DNA of 64,000 bases from Atopsyche davidsoni (GCA_022113835.1 JAILWY010000029.1:2820001-2884000); one strand, 5' to 3'; shown: positions 10,954 through 23,074, counted from the stretch's first letter. Notes: generated from the letters alone by a model not told the origin. Made by a program: numbers and translations.

Positions 10954-11640
10954 TTCGATTATATATACCATCCTGTGGCTAATTGAACGCCCCGACGTCT
11001 TACGAAGGTCTCCGGCGCATCCACGTTGTACTGCTATACAAACGTACTTCTCACGCTTACTTTTCAAATGGCAATATATATTTGATTGATTCAAAGAAGA
11101 TTATTAAAATCAAGCATCAAAAAATTCTAGTGTATAGAGTGACACAAAACTGCGCTGTAGGTTATTGAACGCCCCAACGTCCTACGCAGGTCTCCAGCAT
11201 ACCCACTTCGTTCTACCATACAAACGTACCTCATATACTTACTATTCAAGTGGCAATATTTATTTGATTGATTCAAAGAAGATATATGTAATCAAGAATC
11301 AAAATCAAGGCTCAAAACCGCGCTGTAGTCAATTGAACGCCCCGACGTCTTCAGCAGGTCTCCGGCGCATTCCCTTTGTTTTGCCATACAAACGTGTCCT
11401 TAACGCTTATATTTAAGATAAAAATATTTACATGATTGATACAAGGTAGGTTTATGTAATCAAGCAACAAAAATTCTAGTAGATAGAAGGACGGCTAATT
11501 TAACGCCCTAATATCTTACGCAGGTCTCTGACGCATCCACGTCGTTGTACCATTCGACTGGCAATATTTTTTTGATTCATTGAAATATTTTTTTTGTAAT
11601 CAAGCATCAAAAAACTCTAAAAAAAGACACCGACGCGAAA

Positions 11641-13190
11641 GTTATTTGATGCGGCGATTAAACAAAATTTATTGCAGAATATAATATATAAAGAGTGACA
11701 CATCAGCATGGCGATGAATTTAAAATTACAAACACAGCTTGATTATGTCGACGCATAACTTTTCTTCTCGACACAGAATTGTAATTTTGGAAACAAAAAA
11801 TTCTTAAACGCACATCGATAGCTCTCGGCTTGTTTTTTTTTGCGTTACACAATATCAGCTGTCTAAATATAGGGCCTGTCATTCATTTTTCAAGTTTAAA
11901 TGCTTTCAGCTAGCGGCGCAATGCTCGTGTACCTGACAGGTAATAAGATAGGCTATATCCGTACGAGATATTATATTCAATTGATTTTATATAATAGTAT
12001 TATAGACAGCAAAATATTTATTTGACATCGAAATATGCTGTGTTTTTCTCTGAAACACGTGGCCAATTTTATTTATTTATTTTGATAAACTATATTTTGA
12101 CTGACACCTGACGAATTCTAAAAAAAATCTACGTAGTATTTACAACAGCAAATCCTAAGTATACTGCGTTTTGTCTGAAACACGTAGCAAGGCTTTTTTT
12201 TCATCATTTTGAAAAGCTGTATTTTGAAGAGCATTTGAGAAATATATAAGTGTAGTATTATAGATAGTTAAATATTAATTTTTCATTGATTTTAGATTGC
12301 TTTATTTTTGACAACATCTGATAAAAAAACATATGACATCCAAGTTTACTGTTTTTTATTTTGGATTGCTATATTTTGAGTCAAACATGTTTACTATTTT
12401 TTTTATTAAATAAATTGTTATCACAGCAAATTTTGTATTAAAATATATATATTTTGCGTATAGCCAAAATATAACAATCTTGTCACATCGCTATCGCAAT
12501 GCTCGGTTTATAATCTCTTATGGTTGTTCGGATATTGGTTATCTACCTGAAAATATTTTAAAATACTTCAGGTATCACTGAGTATAAAAAAATACACATA
12601 GAAGCAATATCCAATTCACTATAAAAGATTTATTAAAAGAGAAACTGTAACGTTTTTAAATTTTTAGTTTGTGTAAAGTATATTGCCTGACGGCAGGCGC
12701 AATTTTAATTATTTTTATTTTTAATACATTAATATCCAATCTACATACTTTTTTGTTTGCTAATTATTTTTACTAATATTTTGTGCATAATTCATGTTCG
12801 TGAGACATTCCAGTTAAGATAAACCTAAAATAAATAAAACAATCTGTTAACCAAGTGATTCAAAGCGATTATTAACTTTTCAGGTTACTTGTTACCCGGA
12901 CAATTGATAACTAAGAAAACAAATATTTTTAATTGTTTTTTTTATGTCCTGAAACACAAACAACGAAGCAATTTTGACTCTTTGTTAACCTTAATATGTC
13001 AAAAATATTATCCCTAATATGACAAAAATGTATACCTCAGTATGACAAGCATTCTGCCTTTAACAGCATTAGAATATGTGCAAGTCATCAACTATTTTAA
13101 ATGGCCTAGATACTCCGTCTTGAAACATGTTAACAATAGTTTAAATTCTTGTTGAGTAAAAAAGGGTTAAAGTAAAATATTCAAGTCACC
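11641..13190. other. AT-rich, weak degenerate repeat, no gene
   Basis: Around 12030 and 12170 the phrase TCTGAAACACGT recurs about 140 bp apart, together with ATATTTTGA phrases to about 12400. This may be a very old tandem array of roughly 110-140-bp units. No gene or RNA is recognised in the rest. Confidence 0.35.
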
Positions 13191-13192
13191 AA

Positions 13193-13240
13193 ACCGCGAT
13201 AACTATAGCGAGTGGGTTCAAATCCCCACCTGTGGTCTAT
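13193..13240 (+). pseudogene. tRNA-derived fragment (T arm / B box)
   Basis: GTGGGTTCAAATCCCCAC at 13212-13229 forms a T stem-loop with a B box (GGTTCAAATCC). No convincing acceptor, D or anticodon arm precedes it, so this is a tRNA or SINE fragment. Confidence 0.35.
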
Positions 13241-13659
13241 TTATATTTCTCAAGGTATATTTATTGTTTTATTGAAAACTGTGCACACTTGATTAATACA
13301 TATATATTTTTTATACTAAACTCGTGTGGGAAAAATAATTAAATTTCTAATGTGAAAACGCTTCACTGAAACAAGTTTTCCATAATATTTATGAAAATTG
13401 AAAATGTATTAAAATGAAGACAGTCGTAATTGTTTTTTTAATATACTTGCTACCACCCTAAATCAACAGTTTTAAATAATTTAAAAACTAATAGATAATA
13501 TAAACATTTATTTGATTATTATTTAACGTTCAATACTTAAGTGCTTATTTTTTAATTTTATAAAATACGTACAAAATTATAATTATTAGGAATCGAGTAA
13601 TAGAGTTTTTATTAATCGTAAAAATTAAAATTAAATATGGCTTGCTTGATAAATTATCA

Positions 13660-13960
13660 ACCAAGTAGCGCAATGGCACAGTTGAGGAACCACTGATTTA
13701 TTATTTACTTAATATTAATATTATTAACTTCTATTGCTTACTAGTGGGTTTGCGTGCAATGAGTGGCAGTTTATTGGTGCGGAAACCCAGTTTGAGAACC
13801 ACTGATTAGAACAAATACGAGTGTTTTAAACAATATCGCCTTGTGTTGTATGTATGTTGAAGTTATAACAAACGTTGAAATATATAATTGAATTCTGGTG
13901 GGCTTGCTCAATGGAGTATGCCTTAAGAGTGGCGCGGTTTGAGAACCACTGATTTGAACA
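13660..13960 (+). repeat. Three hAT-like terminal motifs in tandem
   Basis: GTTTGAGAACCACTG or close variants occurs at 13681-13695, 13790-13804 and 13936-13951, each continuing GATT. This resembles the common 3' terminus of short hAT elements (complement CAGTGGTTCTCAAAC). No full element with both termini is clear here. Confidence 0.45.
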
Positions 13961-14119
13961 AACACACACACCACACGATTAAACTGTTGAAATAAAAAAG
14001 ATAAAAAGTGTTTTTGTATCGCAGCGCATTTGTCACAAATTATCACTTATCTAAAAATCAATGACTTTATCACATTATCGAAAATAAATTCACTTTTATC
14101 GCCGGGCCGCTCGCTCCGC

Positions 14120-14480
14120 GGCCATCTGTCGCCCCCGGCACGACTGGACCATGAGTTTTAAACCGAATTTCACAAAAAATACATACAGGGTGTTCCACGC
14201 ACACCCCCGCAAGCGAAACAACTGGAAAATCGTCCCGAAATAGCATTTTCAGGTGCCATAACGTAAATAAATCTGTAAAGCCATCTGTCACCTCCGGACC
14301 ATCAGTTTGAATCAAATTTCATTGAAAACGTATAGCGTGTTCCTGGAATTGAATTTGCTGGAAATAACAACAGCAAAAAAAAAGCAATTGTATATTAAAT
14401 TGCTTGTAAGTCAAATATTTGGTGGTAAAAATGGACCATGAGTTTAAACCAAACTTCTGGGAAAAGTATTGAAGTATTCC
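14120..14480 (+). repeat. Degenerate tandem repeat, about 140 bp
   Basis: GACCAT(G/C)AGTTT followed by AAACC or AATCA and then ATTTC or ACTTC occurs at 14147, about 14295 and 14431. The first two copies are preceded by GCCATCTGTC and followed by a GTGTTCC phrase. Three diverged units are visible. Confidence 0.45.
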
Positions 14481-14984
14481 ATTGATGACAAGTACTGAGA
14501 AATAAATATATTTTTGTGACTTTATGTACTTTGAGTTATTATATTTGTTGCATGTTTCTAACTATCTCAGGCCATCTTCAGTTAAATAAATGACAGGTAA
14601 AGACAATTTGTTTGCTTAGAACATTTGACTGCAGCATAATCTTAAAAATTATCATCGGGATATATTTAATATGTATATATTGAAATGCAAAATACCATTG
14701 GTGTATATTTATATATATATAGTTTATTTATAAAAACATTATTTATTTATTATATATAAAAAAAAAAATTTAAATAGTCAAATATTTAGATGAGAAACCG
14801 TGTATCAACGTGTGTATATCGCTTTGTATAGAAAAAACATCGTAATGTTGTAGCCATTTGGCTATTCCCGTCTGTTGCTTAAATATTGAGTGTTGCAAAC
14901 TACGCGTTATTCAAAGTCGAAAAGATAAATATTTATGAATAATTATTAAAACTACTAGCTCGGCGTATAAAAATTAAATATCTC

Positions 14985-15018
14985 AACGCGTAACGTTACG
15001 CGTTACGCGTTACGCAAC
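14985..15018. repeat. 16-bp palindrome plus CGTTACG repeat
   Basis: CGCGTAACGTTACGCG at 14987-15002 is a perfect palindrome and runs into further copies of the heptamer CGTTACG. It is followed by a short GC-rich segment. Confidence 0.7.
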
Positions 15019-17035
15019 ACCCGGCCGGAGCTGCCAAGGCGCTGTTTTTTTCCAAATAAAGAGAGCGGATTCTCTTTAGAGATATTTTTTTTATATCTGT
15101 ATTAATATAACGTATAAAGAAAAAAAAAAAACCCCCGCTTTCTCGTTTTAAGAGTAATTTTATGTATTAAAAAAAAAGAGTATTTTGGCGGGCGGGCCAA
15201 AATTAAAATTCGTTATTGAAATAAAAATGAATTCCTCTCTATGGCAACACCGCGCGTTTTAAATTCGAAATCCTCGATACACAAAAAAACCGTTATTTCT
15301 TTTGAAGGGAATTTGTAACATCGACCGAGTAGACTGCGCATCATGCTCGGAGATCCATTCGCAAGTCTATTGATAACAGTTGCATGAATAAAAAAAAAAT
15401 CACGTTTAGTCATTTTTTTAAAGATAAAGACTGGCTTGTTGTCGTGTAACCGCGCTACTATTTACCCTAAAAAAAACCATGGAAAGACCATGATGTTCAG
15501 TGATATGGCCACCAACTTTCCCTTACGAGAGACCCCTAAAGTAAAACTAATAAAATAATTTGCTGTCAAATACGTCGCAGAAATTAAATAAATCATAATT
15601 TTAAAAAGAATATACAAAAAAAGCTAATGTTTTTTTTTAATATTAATTTAATATTTGGCGGAAAAGCGTTAAATGTCATTTTGCGTATTTGATAGATTAG
15701 TGGTTGTTTTCAGAAAAGCATTAACGTTTTTTTCTTCATTTAGTTCTATCGTAGATGCAATATGTTTGAGGTATCCGATTTAAGCATGAAACGACGAAAA
15801 TAATTTTATAATGCAAAATATTGTCACATTAGTAAAAGTGCCACAGTGTTGTGTGTATCTTAACATGTATTGTGTTGTTATTAAATAAAAACACTTTACA
15901 TCACAAAGCAATTTTAAAATATTATATTTATGCACAAAAAAAAAACAAATTAACTGAAGCTAATACTATTAAAGGCAACAACCTCTTATTTTAGATATTT
16001 GGTATGCAGATAAATTTATATAAACTTATTCATTAATATATTCAATATTTTTGACAAAAAGGTTTCGCCAATCTGTCTCGTTGTAATTTTCAAACGAAGT
16101 TCACTTTAAAATATAAATAAATATGATAGAATGAACGTAGAATAAATTAATCATGTTACATAAAGTATATAAACTATGTTATAAAGAAAATATAGTTTTT
16201 GAAGCGACTGCTTCTGGAGTCCTTGCTTTGTCGATTTCATCGAAGAAAAGTATCGATTTTAGTACAGAACACTCACATCACGAATACAACGCCCGCGTGT
16301 CCGAATCAATGCAAATGCATTACTGTAAATTATAGGAAATTATAATAGTAGTGTTGCTTCCCCCGGGTGATTGAAAAACGATCATCTCGCGTGGCTCGCA
16401 CTCTACCCGGCGCGGCCGAGGAAAGCTTTCACTTGAATTAGCATTGTATTGGAATTTCTCCACCGAAATTTATTTTTCATAGACTGCTGTAATATATTTT
16501 AAATTTGCTCGGGGATTCAACTTAATTTAGGGGAGGGGGTTGAAAATAAACACCGACGTGATACTTCCCGGAAGGTCGCTCGCAGGTTCCATTATTTCGC
16601 CGTGGTGGTCCACATTCGGATAACCGATCGCGAAATCTATTTCCACGATGAAAAGCTATCGTTTTAAATTGAAAATCGTGTTTTATCCGATGAATTGATT
16701 CAAATAATCGACAGTATCAAAAAAAATATTATTCGTTCCGTCATACACGAGCACTTGTATTTTTGACAAAATAATTAAATAACATAACACGGACTCAATT
16801 TCGTAAAATGATACGTGACTCTAAAAAATCATATATTCACAGTTATCTAAAATCTACGCATACTTGAAAACTTCACATTCAAGATGTAAAAATGTTACAT
16901 GAATGATGAATCGATTGTATTAATACGTTTTTTAAAATAATTAACAGATTTTAAAGGCAAAGGATTTAACGGCCTTTAAAACAACACAAACAAATCTAAT
17001 ACATAATACATAGAATTTGTTACAATCATTGCGAT
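15019..17035. other. Mostly unique AT-rich DNA with small repeat fragments
   Basis: A partial family B sequence lies at 15478-15535 (ACCATGGAAAGACCATGATG, then GGCCACCAACTTTCC). An internally deleted family A copy lies at 16041-16100 (AATATTTTTGACAAAAAGG joined directly to TTTCGCCAATC). No gene is recognised. Confidence 0.45.
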
Positions 17036-17039
17036 CTCT

Positions 17040-17790
17040 AAAAAAATGTTATTTTACTTCAATAATTATTACACAAAATAAATGAAAGTTTATAACACTT
17101 TTAACGCCTTTTTATCAATTTTAAATTTATTAACTAAAATGTTTCAATGCCCACAATAATGATCAGATATGAAATACACGGAAACTGACTAAAATATTTT
17201 TTGTGGGATACAATAATTTTCATACAAAAATGAACGAAATAAAAGTTAAATTATAACATTATTTACGCCTTTTTATCAATTTAAAATTTGTTCACTATAA
17301 TTGCTCAAATTAGTTATAACATAAAATGTTCCAATACCCACAGTAATTATCAGAGTAGAAATACACCGAAACTGGCAAAAATATTTTTTGTGGGATGCAA
17401 TAATTTTCATACAAAAATGAACAAAATAAAATTAAAATTATACAACTGTTAACGCCTATTTATCAATTTAAAATTGTTCACTACAATTGCTCAAATTAGT
17501 TATAACATAAAATGTTCCAATACCCACAATAATTATCAGAGTAGAAATACACCGAAACTGGCAAAGGTATTTTTTGTGGGATGCAATAATTTTCATACAA
17601 AAATGAACAAAATAAAATTAAAATTATACAACTGTTAACGCCTATTTATCAAAAAAAAAAATTTACAAAAAATAGTAAAAAAAAAATTTCTTAACCATAC
17701 AATTATCGTTAAAACACAAAATGTTTCACAACGCCCACGGGAATTATCGCCGAAGAAATACACGGAAACTAGCAAAAATACATCACAAGG
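17040..17790 (+). repeat. Tandem array, 186-bp unit
   Basis: The anchor ACGCCT occurs at 17104, 17265, 17452 and 17638, giving intervals of 161, 187 and 186 bp. Shared phrases are TTCATACAAAAATGAAC, TTTTTTGTGGGAT, CAATACCCACA and TACACCGAAACTGGCAAA. A degenerate last unit ends near 17790, where the G-rich block starts. Confidence 0.85.
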
Positions 17791-17832
17791 AATAAAATAC
17801 CGAGTCACAAACACTTGCAACGCGCGAGACGC

Positions 17833-18000
17833 TGGTGGGGGGAGGGGGGGGGGGGAGTGGGGGGGAGTGGGGAGGGGGGCACCCCCGCCCCCTCCCCGGG
17901 CCGCCCCCACACACGCACACACGCACACGCTCGCACACACGCGCGCGGGGGCGGGGGAGGGGGGCGCGGGGCGGGAGGGGGGGGGGAGGGGGAGGGCGGA
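17833..18000. other. G-run, CA-repeat and G-run block
   Basis: G-runs at 17835-17882, CA/CG alternation at 17906-17945 and G-runs at 17946-17998. Pro-rich and Gly-rich frames on both strands are compositional. Confidence 0.75.
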
Positions 18001-18289
18001 CCATCAAATATTTTTTTCCTAATTAGGTTTGGCTCTTCCGGGCGCGCTCGCCGGCCTCCATCTTGGATTTCGCGGCGGGGATTTGTACATTTCGGCGAGG
18101 CCTCGTGACGCGCAATAACTTTGAGCGAACGCAATATATCGCGTGTATTCATTTACGCCATTTTTTTTCCGTTGTATTGTTTGAGGAGGCTGTCCGCTGG
18201 ATACACAATCGTGACAGCGAAAATATGCATATTAATATCTTATAAATCAAATCAAATCAAATCAACCTCGCCGCGGAGCTATACCTCTT

Positions 18290-18590
18290 GAAGAGAACCC
18301 GAGAGCTTTAACCTTCAAGTAATTAGCACCTGTGGGGAAGAAAGTCTCAGTTCTTCTGTGTGGAGCCGAAGAATTGAGGCTGTATAGGAGAATCCTTAAA
18401 AAACCATGAGTTGACCGTGTCACAGATGAGAGAAAGTCGAAGGAAGTTTACGTGGATGCGGAATTTGCGCCAGTGGATGTGTGGCCGAATTAGTGAGACT
18501 GGGCCAGAATAAAAATATGCTCGGTGAAATTGTCGCCAACCTCTTATGTGGAGAAGCACCAGAAGAAATCGATTGGCCAAATATATTACG
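18290..18590 (-). repeat. Family B dispersed repeat copy
   Basis: On the - strand it matches the copy at 1636-1930, including the phrase encoding FRIHV(N/S)FL and, after an in-frame gap, SLICD-VN-W-F-DS. The + strand reads GATGCGGAATTTGCGCCAG and then AAATTGTCGCCAACCTCTTA. There is no recognisable domain. Confidence 0.6.
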
Positions 18591-18599
18591 TATATTTAT

Positions 18600-19120
18600 T
18601 TTGATGTTAAACGCAATTTAAACATTTGTAACAGCCAAAATGTGCATATGAATAACATATAAAATCAAAATTGAAAAATTACTCAATTGTCTACATATAT
18701 CACAAAAATAAAATATAGAAAGTAAGTCAAGTGGCCACATATAACAACTTTATATATATTTTTTACATTTCAGTGTTGTTTTGGGATTTTTAAGTGGCAT
18801 AACTACAAAATTATAAATAAAAAAATCGATTGGCCACATAACATCTTTATTTATTTTTATCATCATTTCAATATTGTCTAAAACAGAGTAGAAACGTGAT
18901 TTTTGACTGCCAAGTGTAAAAAAATATATATCACATATATTATCGGTATATTTATTTTTCAGCGCTTGGGTGTTGCAATGTCGTGTTCTAAATAAATGTG
19001 GTTTTCGACTTCCTAAAAAGGCTTTAAATTATTTTCATTTCCAAATTTGACTCATAGTACATTATAAACCATATTTCAATGCACATTTCGGTTTTAACAA
19101 ATTTACTCTCGAATGTTTTT
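18600..19120. other. AT-rich spacer
   Basis: Short recurring phrases such as GGCCACATA with ATTTATTTTT (near 18731 and 18833) suggest a degraded repeat. No gene is recognised. Confidence 0.4.
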
Positions 19121-19124
19121 TTAT

Positions 19125-19260
19125 TATTTCTTCTCCATCAAGTGCTTCTCCTCAGAGTAGGCCGATGACCATCTTAACTTGGCTACACTTCAGTGGCGCT
19201 AATTCCGCATCCACGTTATGTTTCTCCACCCAGTGCCTCCGTTTATTTCATTACCTCGGA
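19125..19260 (+). repeat. Family B fragment
   Basis: Contains GTGCTTCTCCTCAGAGTAGG, ACCATCTTAACTTGG and TTCCGCATCCACGTTATG, all family B landmarks in order. Confidence 0.6.
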
Positions 19261-19650
19261 TTTTCAAAGAATATGACTATTGAATATGCCCTTTTGTATT
19301 ATCGTCAGAAGTGCTCTTTCTTTGCGCACTAGGTGGCAAATTTTCATAATAAAAATATTTTAAAAATTTAGCCCAGTGTGTGGTGAATCGATTCATTTTT
19401 GGTTTTACAAATAATTACATACGTAATATGAAAAATCCCGACACAAAGAGAAAGCGTCAAGAACCGGACAATGAAAATATTGTCGCCTGACAGCCGCTAA
19501 CAGGCGCTCGTCACAACCCTTGACAGCTTAATGATATTCCAGCCGAGGTAAATGTTCTTCAAGTCTGTATCAATTCCTGTCAGCCGGATTGACGTGGAGT
19601 ACCACGCGAGGTCTACAAACAAATTTGTACGCGTCTAGACTCCTGGCCGC

Positions 19651-20510
19651 TCAAATCAAAGTCTAAAAACGCTTGTGCCAATAATATCTTTAAAAAAGTT
19701 TTGGATACACTGCACAAGACTATACTAAATTGAACTGCTTACGTAAAATTTGTTCAAAATACACTGTACATACGTGTAGCTATATAATAACAAATTAACC
19801 TCAGCTAATCTTATATTGTATATAGACTCAAATCAAAGTCTAAAAACGCTCGTGTCAATAATATTATCAAAAAAGTTCTGGATACACTGCACAAGACTAT
19901 ACCAAATTGAACTATTTACGTAAAATTTGTTCCAAAAACACTGTACATATGTGAAGCTAAATAATAACAAATTAACCTCAGCGAATCTTGTATTGTATAT
20001 AGACTCAAATCAAAGTCTAAAAACGCTTGTGCCAATAATATTATCAAAAAACTTTTGGATACACTGCATAAGACTATACTAAATATAACTACTTACATAA
20101 AATTTGTTCAAAATACACTACATATGTAAAGCTATATAATAAAAAAATAACCTCACCTAATCTTTTGTATATAGACTCAAATCAAAGTCTAAAAACGCTT
20201 GTTCCAATAATATTATTGAAAAAAAATTGGATACACTACTGAACAAGGCTATACTAAATTTAACTTCTTACTCAAAATTGGTTTAAAATACACTGTACAT
20301 ACGTGAAGCTATATAATAACAAATTAACCTCAGCTAATCTTTTATTGTATATAGAGTCAAATAAACGCCAAAAACGCTCAATTGTGCCAAAAATATTTTG
20401 AAAAAAGTTTTGGATATACTGAAGAATTTTATAATCTCTAAAACGCTCAATTGTGCTAATAATATCTTTAAAAATGTTTTGGATTCACTATAAGCCGAAA
20501 ATGAACAAAA
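19651..20510 (+). repeat. Tandem array, 177-bp unit, about five units
   Basis: TCAAATCAAAGTCTAAAAAC recurs at 19651, 19828, 20005 and 20177, with a variant at 20357. Intervals are 177, 177, 172 and 180 bp. Each unit has TTTTGGATACACTGCA-like, GACTATACTAAAT-like and AATAACAAATTAACCTCA-like phrases. The array runs into a family B fragment at 20510. Confidence 0.85.
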
Positions 20511-20640
20511 CTTCTTCTGACGCCTCTTTTCATAGGAGGTTGATGACAATTTCATCGAACATATTTCTATCCTGGGCCAGTCTCACTAATTAAGCCGTAC
20601 TTCCACTGGCGAAAATTCCGCATCACGTCACACTTAAGTT
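20510..20640 (+). repeat. Family B fragment bordering the 177-bp array
   Basis: Contains TCTTCTGACGCCTCTTTTC, AGGAGGTTGATGAC and GGCCAGTCTCACTAATTA. The last phrase is the complement of 18497-18514, so this is the opposite orientation of that copy. Confidence 0.6.
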
Positions 20641-20876
20641 TTAATAGAAATAATTACAAACATAACCTAACCTAACCTTATATTGTACGTAGACTCAAAT
20701 TAAGACTTAAAATACTAAATTGTGCTAATAGTACCTAAAATACATTTTTTAAATACTATTAAAGTGATAATAAATATAACCACTACTAACCTTACCTAAA
20801 ATATTTCAAAAGTAAACTCTACATACATCAACAACGACAAAAATAATAACTTACTTAACATAACCTAACCAAAACC

Positions 20877-20878
<2 letters not shown>

Positions 20879-20949
<71 letters not shown>
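20879..20949. repeat. (TA)n microsatellite
   Basis: About 71 bp of uninterrupted TA dinucleotides. A shorter TA run lies near 21138-21154. Confidence 0.95.
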
Positions 20950-20952
<3 letters not shown>

Positions 20953-21780
20953 ACCGAAAGTACTTAGTTCGAGTAAATTAAACTAATAACCACTGAGAAT
21001 ATATATTTTTAAATAAAAATATATACATTTAAATAAAAACTAACCTAACTTTACATACATTCAAATTACAATCGACCATTAATATTAAATATTACACTTA
21101 ATGAGTTTGGTCCATGACGATTTGTACTGACATTAAATATATATATATATATATACATAAAATTAATCATTCTGAGTTTCTGATATAGAAGCTTCTAGAT
21201 TTTGGTATACACTTTGCAGGTAACTAGAAACATATGACGAATCCCTTGAAAGGCACAAGCACTCAGTCTCTCATCTATTTACCACCCATATTTTTTGCTT
21301 GTACATAAAATATAGGAAATTCAATTAAATTTGATTGAATAGTTGTCATTGAACCATACAGGGAAGCATACTCAATTTTTTTTATAATGACGTCTAAACA
21401 CGTTGTAATACAATCGATCAGTGGGCCAAGCAATACTGTAAAATAGCGTCATTATTTATTTATCGGTCGGTGTGGCATTTGTGGTTCATATCGTTTAAAG
21501 CGAATAACTCAAAAATACGGCAGGATAAATTGTTACCGTGTATTTCACGCGGCGAGACAAATTAGACATGCCTCCAATAAGACAGACAGGTGATTGTTAA
21601 TACGTGTATTTAATATAACAGTGTGGTCGGCAATGTGGCTCTATTTGTTTACTTTGCGAGCCTATGTAAATTTCTGGGAAGGTATGACCTTTGTAAGTCC
21701 AGGGGTAGGTGCGTACTCACGAACTACCTGTTGCTGGCAAAAAGTACAAAAAACGGCGGTGGAACCGGCGAGAAGTGGGG
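20950..21780. other. Unique AT-rich DNA, no gene recognised
   Basis: No conserved ORF, RNA or clear repeat copy was seen. Short frames near 21594-21900 lie in three different phases and have no domain. Confidence 0.4.
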
Positions 21781-21784
21781 CGGG

Positions 21785-21858
21785 GAGAGCGGGGGTTCAT
21801 GGCCCAGCGGTTTGTTTACTATTTACACGCGGATTCGAACCCGAGCCACCGAAACATT
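21785..21858 (-). pseudogene. tRNA-derived SINE fragment
   Basis: On the - strand, GTTTCGGTGG is followed by a consensus B box inside CGGGTTCGAATCCG. The GTTTCGGTGG head matches the A-box region of the sequence near 33.4 kb (GTTTCGGTGGTTAGCACG). This looks like a SINE head with an internal deletion. Confidence 0.4.
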
Positions 21859-21929
21859 ATATATCGCTTTATAATGATTGCGTACATTCTTTCAAATATT
21901 GAAAATTGATTAAAGAAACTCTTAGAAAA

Positions 21930-22001
21930 ATATCACGTGGGATTTGAACCCACAACCCCAAGTTTACATTGCCGGTGCGTTACCAATTATACCAACGAAT
22001 C
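21930..22001 (-). tRNA. tRNA-like sequence, copy 2, inverted, probable pseudogene
   Basis: On the - strand it matches the copy at 7390-7461 from GATTCGT through the T arm GTGGG/CCCAC. The 3' acceptor strand has diverged (GTGATA in place of ACAAATC), so the acceptor stem cannot close. Flanking segments (GATTAAAGAAACTCTTAGAA at 21908 and an inverted version of the CGTACTTATTATG segment near 22030) belong to the same repeat. Confidence 0.45.
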
Positions 22002-22182
22002 ACTGGTACTATAACAACTAATGAAACAACGTACTTATTATGCCGATTAAATATCGTGTGACTTGCAATACTAGACTTTTAACACAAAGTACTGAATGAA
22101 GCATTTTCAATCCGATCTGGATATTATTATTTTTAAAGTCTATTTAATTAAGCCAATACACGCACTTGTTAAATATATTATT

Positions 22183-22400
22183 GATTTTTGTGAAGACCGT
22201 CTCACAGGAAGTACGATTTTGCCTATACGGATTCGATTGGTTGATCATTAGAACTATTAGAAAAATATCATCGTGGTTTGTGATTCTTGATTCGTGATTC
22301 TTGCTTAGTACCAGTGATTCGTTGGTATAATTGGTAATGCACCGGCCATGTAACCTTGGGGATGTGGGTTCAAATCTCACACAAATCACGATGATATCAC
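22183..22400 (+). repeat. tRNA-bearing dispersed repeat, copy 3
   Basis: GTGAAGACCGTCTCACAGG and AAGTACGATTTTGCCTATA match 7203-7245. The distance to the tRNA-like segment is shorter than in copy 1. Copy 2 lies inverted only about 120 bp to the left. Confidence 0.6.
22316..22387 (+). tRNA. tRNA-like sequence, copy 3, probable pseudogene
   Basis: 72 nt, nearly identical to 7390-7461. The acceptor pairs at 6 of 7. The T stem is GTGGG/CTCAC with one G-T wobble. The anticodon arm again pairs badly and lacks T33. Preserved A and B boxes but a defective anticodon stem fit a tRNA-derived mobile repeat better than a working tRNA. Confidence 0.5.
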
Positions 22401-23065
22401 ACAGGCGCACCTTAGAAACATTAAATTAATATTTTTTTTAACATTTGCTTCCAACATATATTTTTTAAAATATTTTTGTGTTTTTTTCGACACGTTTTGG
22501 GCAAAATTTTGTCGAAACCGGTCACCAATAAAAATATATTTTCAGCATTTTGTTGCTCAAGGTCATCGGTTCCGTGAAAACTATTTAATATATCTGAGCT
22601 TGCTCTGTATTAATATTTAAAAAAAAAATCAATTATAAGCCGGAGTGTTGCCAGCTGCGTGCGCCGGTACATGCAATGCTTGTGTTTCGGCAGCATAAGC
22701 CCGGTGTTGCCAGGTTAACAATGAATATATTATTAAAATTATTTAATAAAATAACGATAAAATTGTAATGGAGCCTATTTTCGTTATCCATTATTTTTTA
22801 TACGAAAACAAAATTTATTTTATTCAAAGTTGTGCTTTCAATGGCCGTAATAATAATAACTGCTCACAAAATCTTTGCTTATAACTTTTTCCGCTTTTTT
22901 TTTTTTTTTTTTTTAATAATGTATGATAATGTTCACCGCGGCGACATGCAAGGCAAACAAGGCGATAAGGGAACCGCTTGAAATTTTAATTTAATCAATC
23001 GTTTCACGTGTGCAAACCACCTCGCAACAATTCACCTGTAAGATTAAATAAATAATATATTAAAT
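22400..23065. other. AT-rich spacer with family A fragment at 22511-22545
   Basis: GTCGAAACCGGTCACCAATA at 22512 is the arm core of family A on its complementary strand. A poly-T run lies at 22895-22914. No gene is recognised. Confidence 0.45.
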
Positions 23066-23074
23066 TATATATAG

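Larger units (their letters stand above)
10385..11640 (+). repeat. Tandem array, about 180-bp unit, seven units
   Basis: The anchor TAATTGAACGCCCCGACGTC (or variants) occurs at 10392, 10620, 10803, 10980, 11162, 11330 and 11496. Intervals are 228, 183, 177, 182, 168 and 166 bp. Each unit also has AGGTCTCCGGCGCATCC, CATACAAACGT and ATCAAGCATCAAAAAATTC. Divergence increases rightwards. Two units carry an extra inverted segment that makes a long hairpin. Confidence 0.85.
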
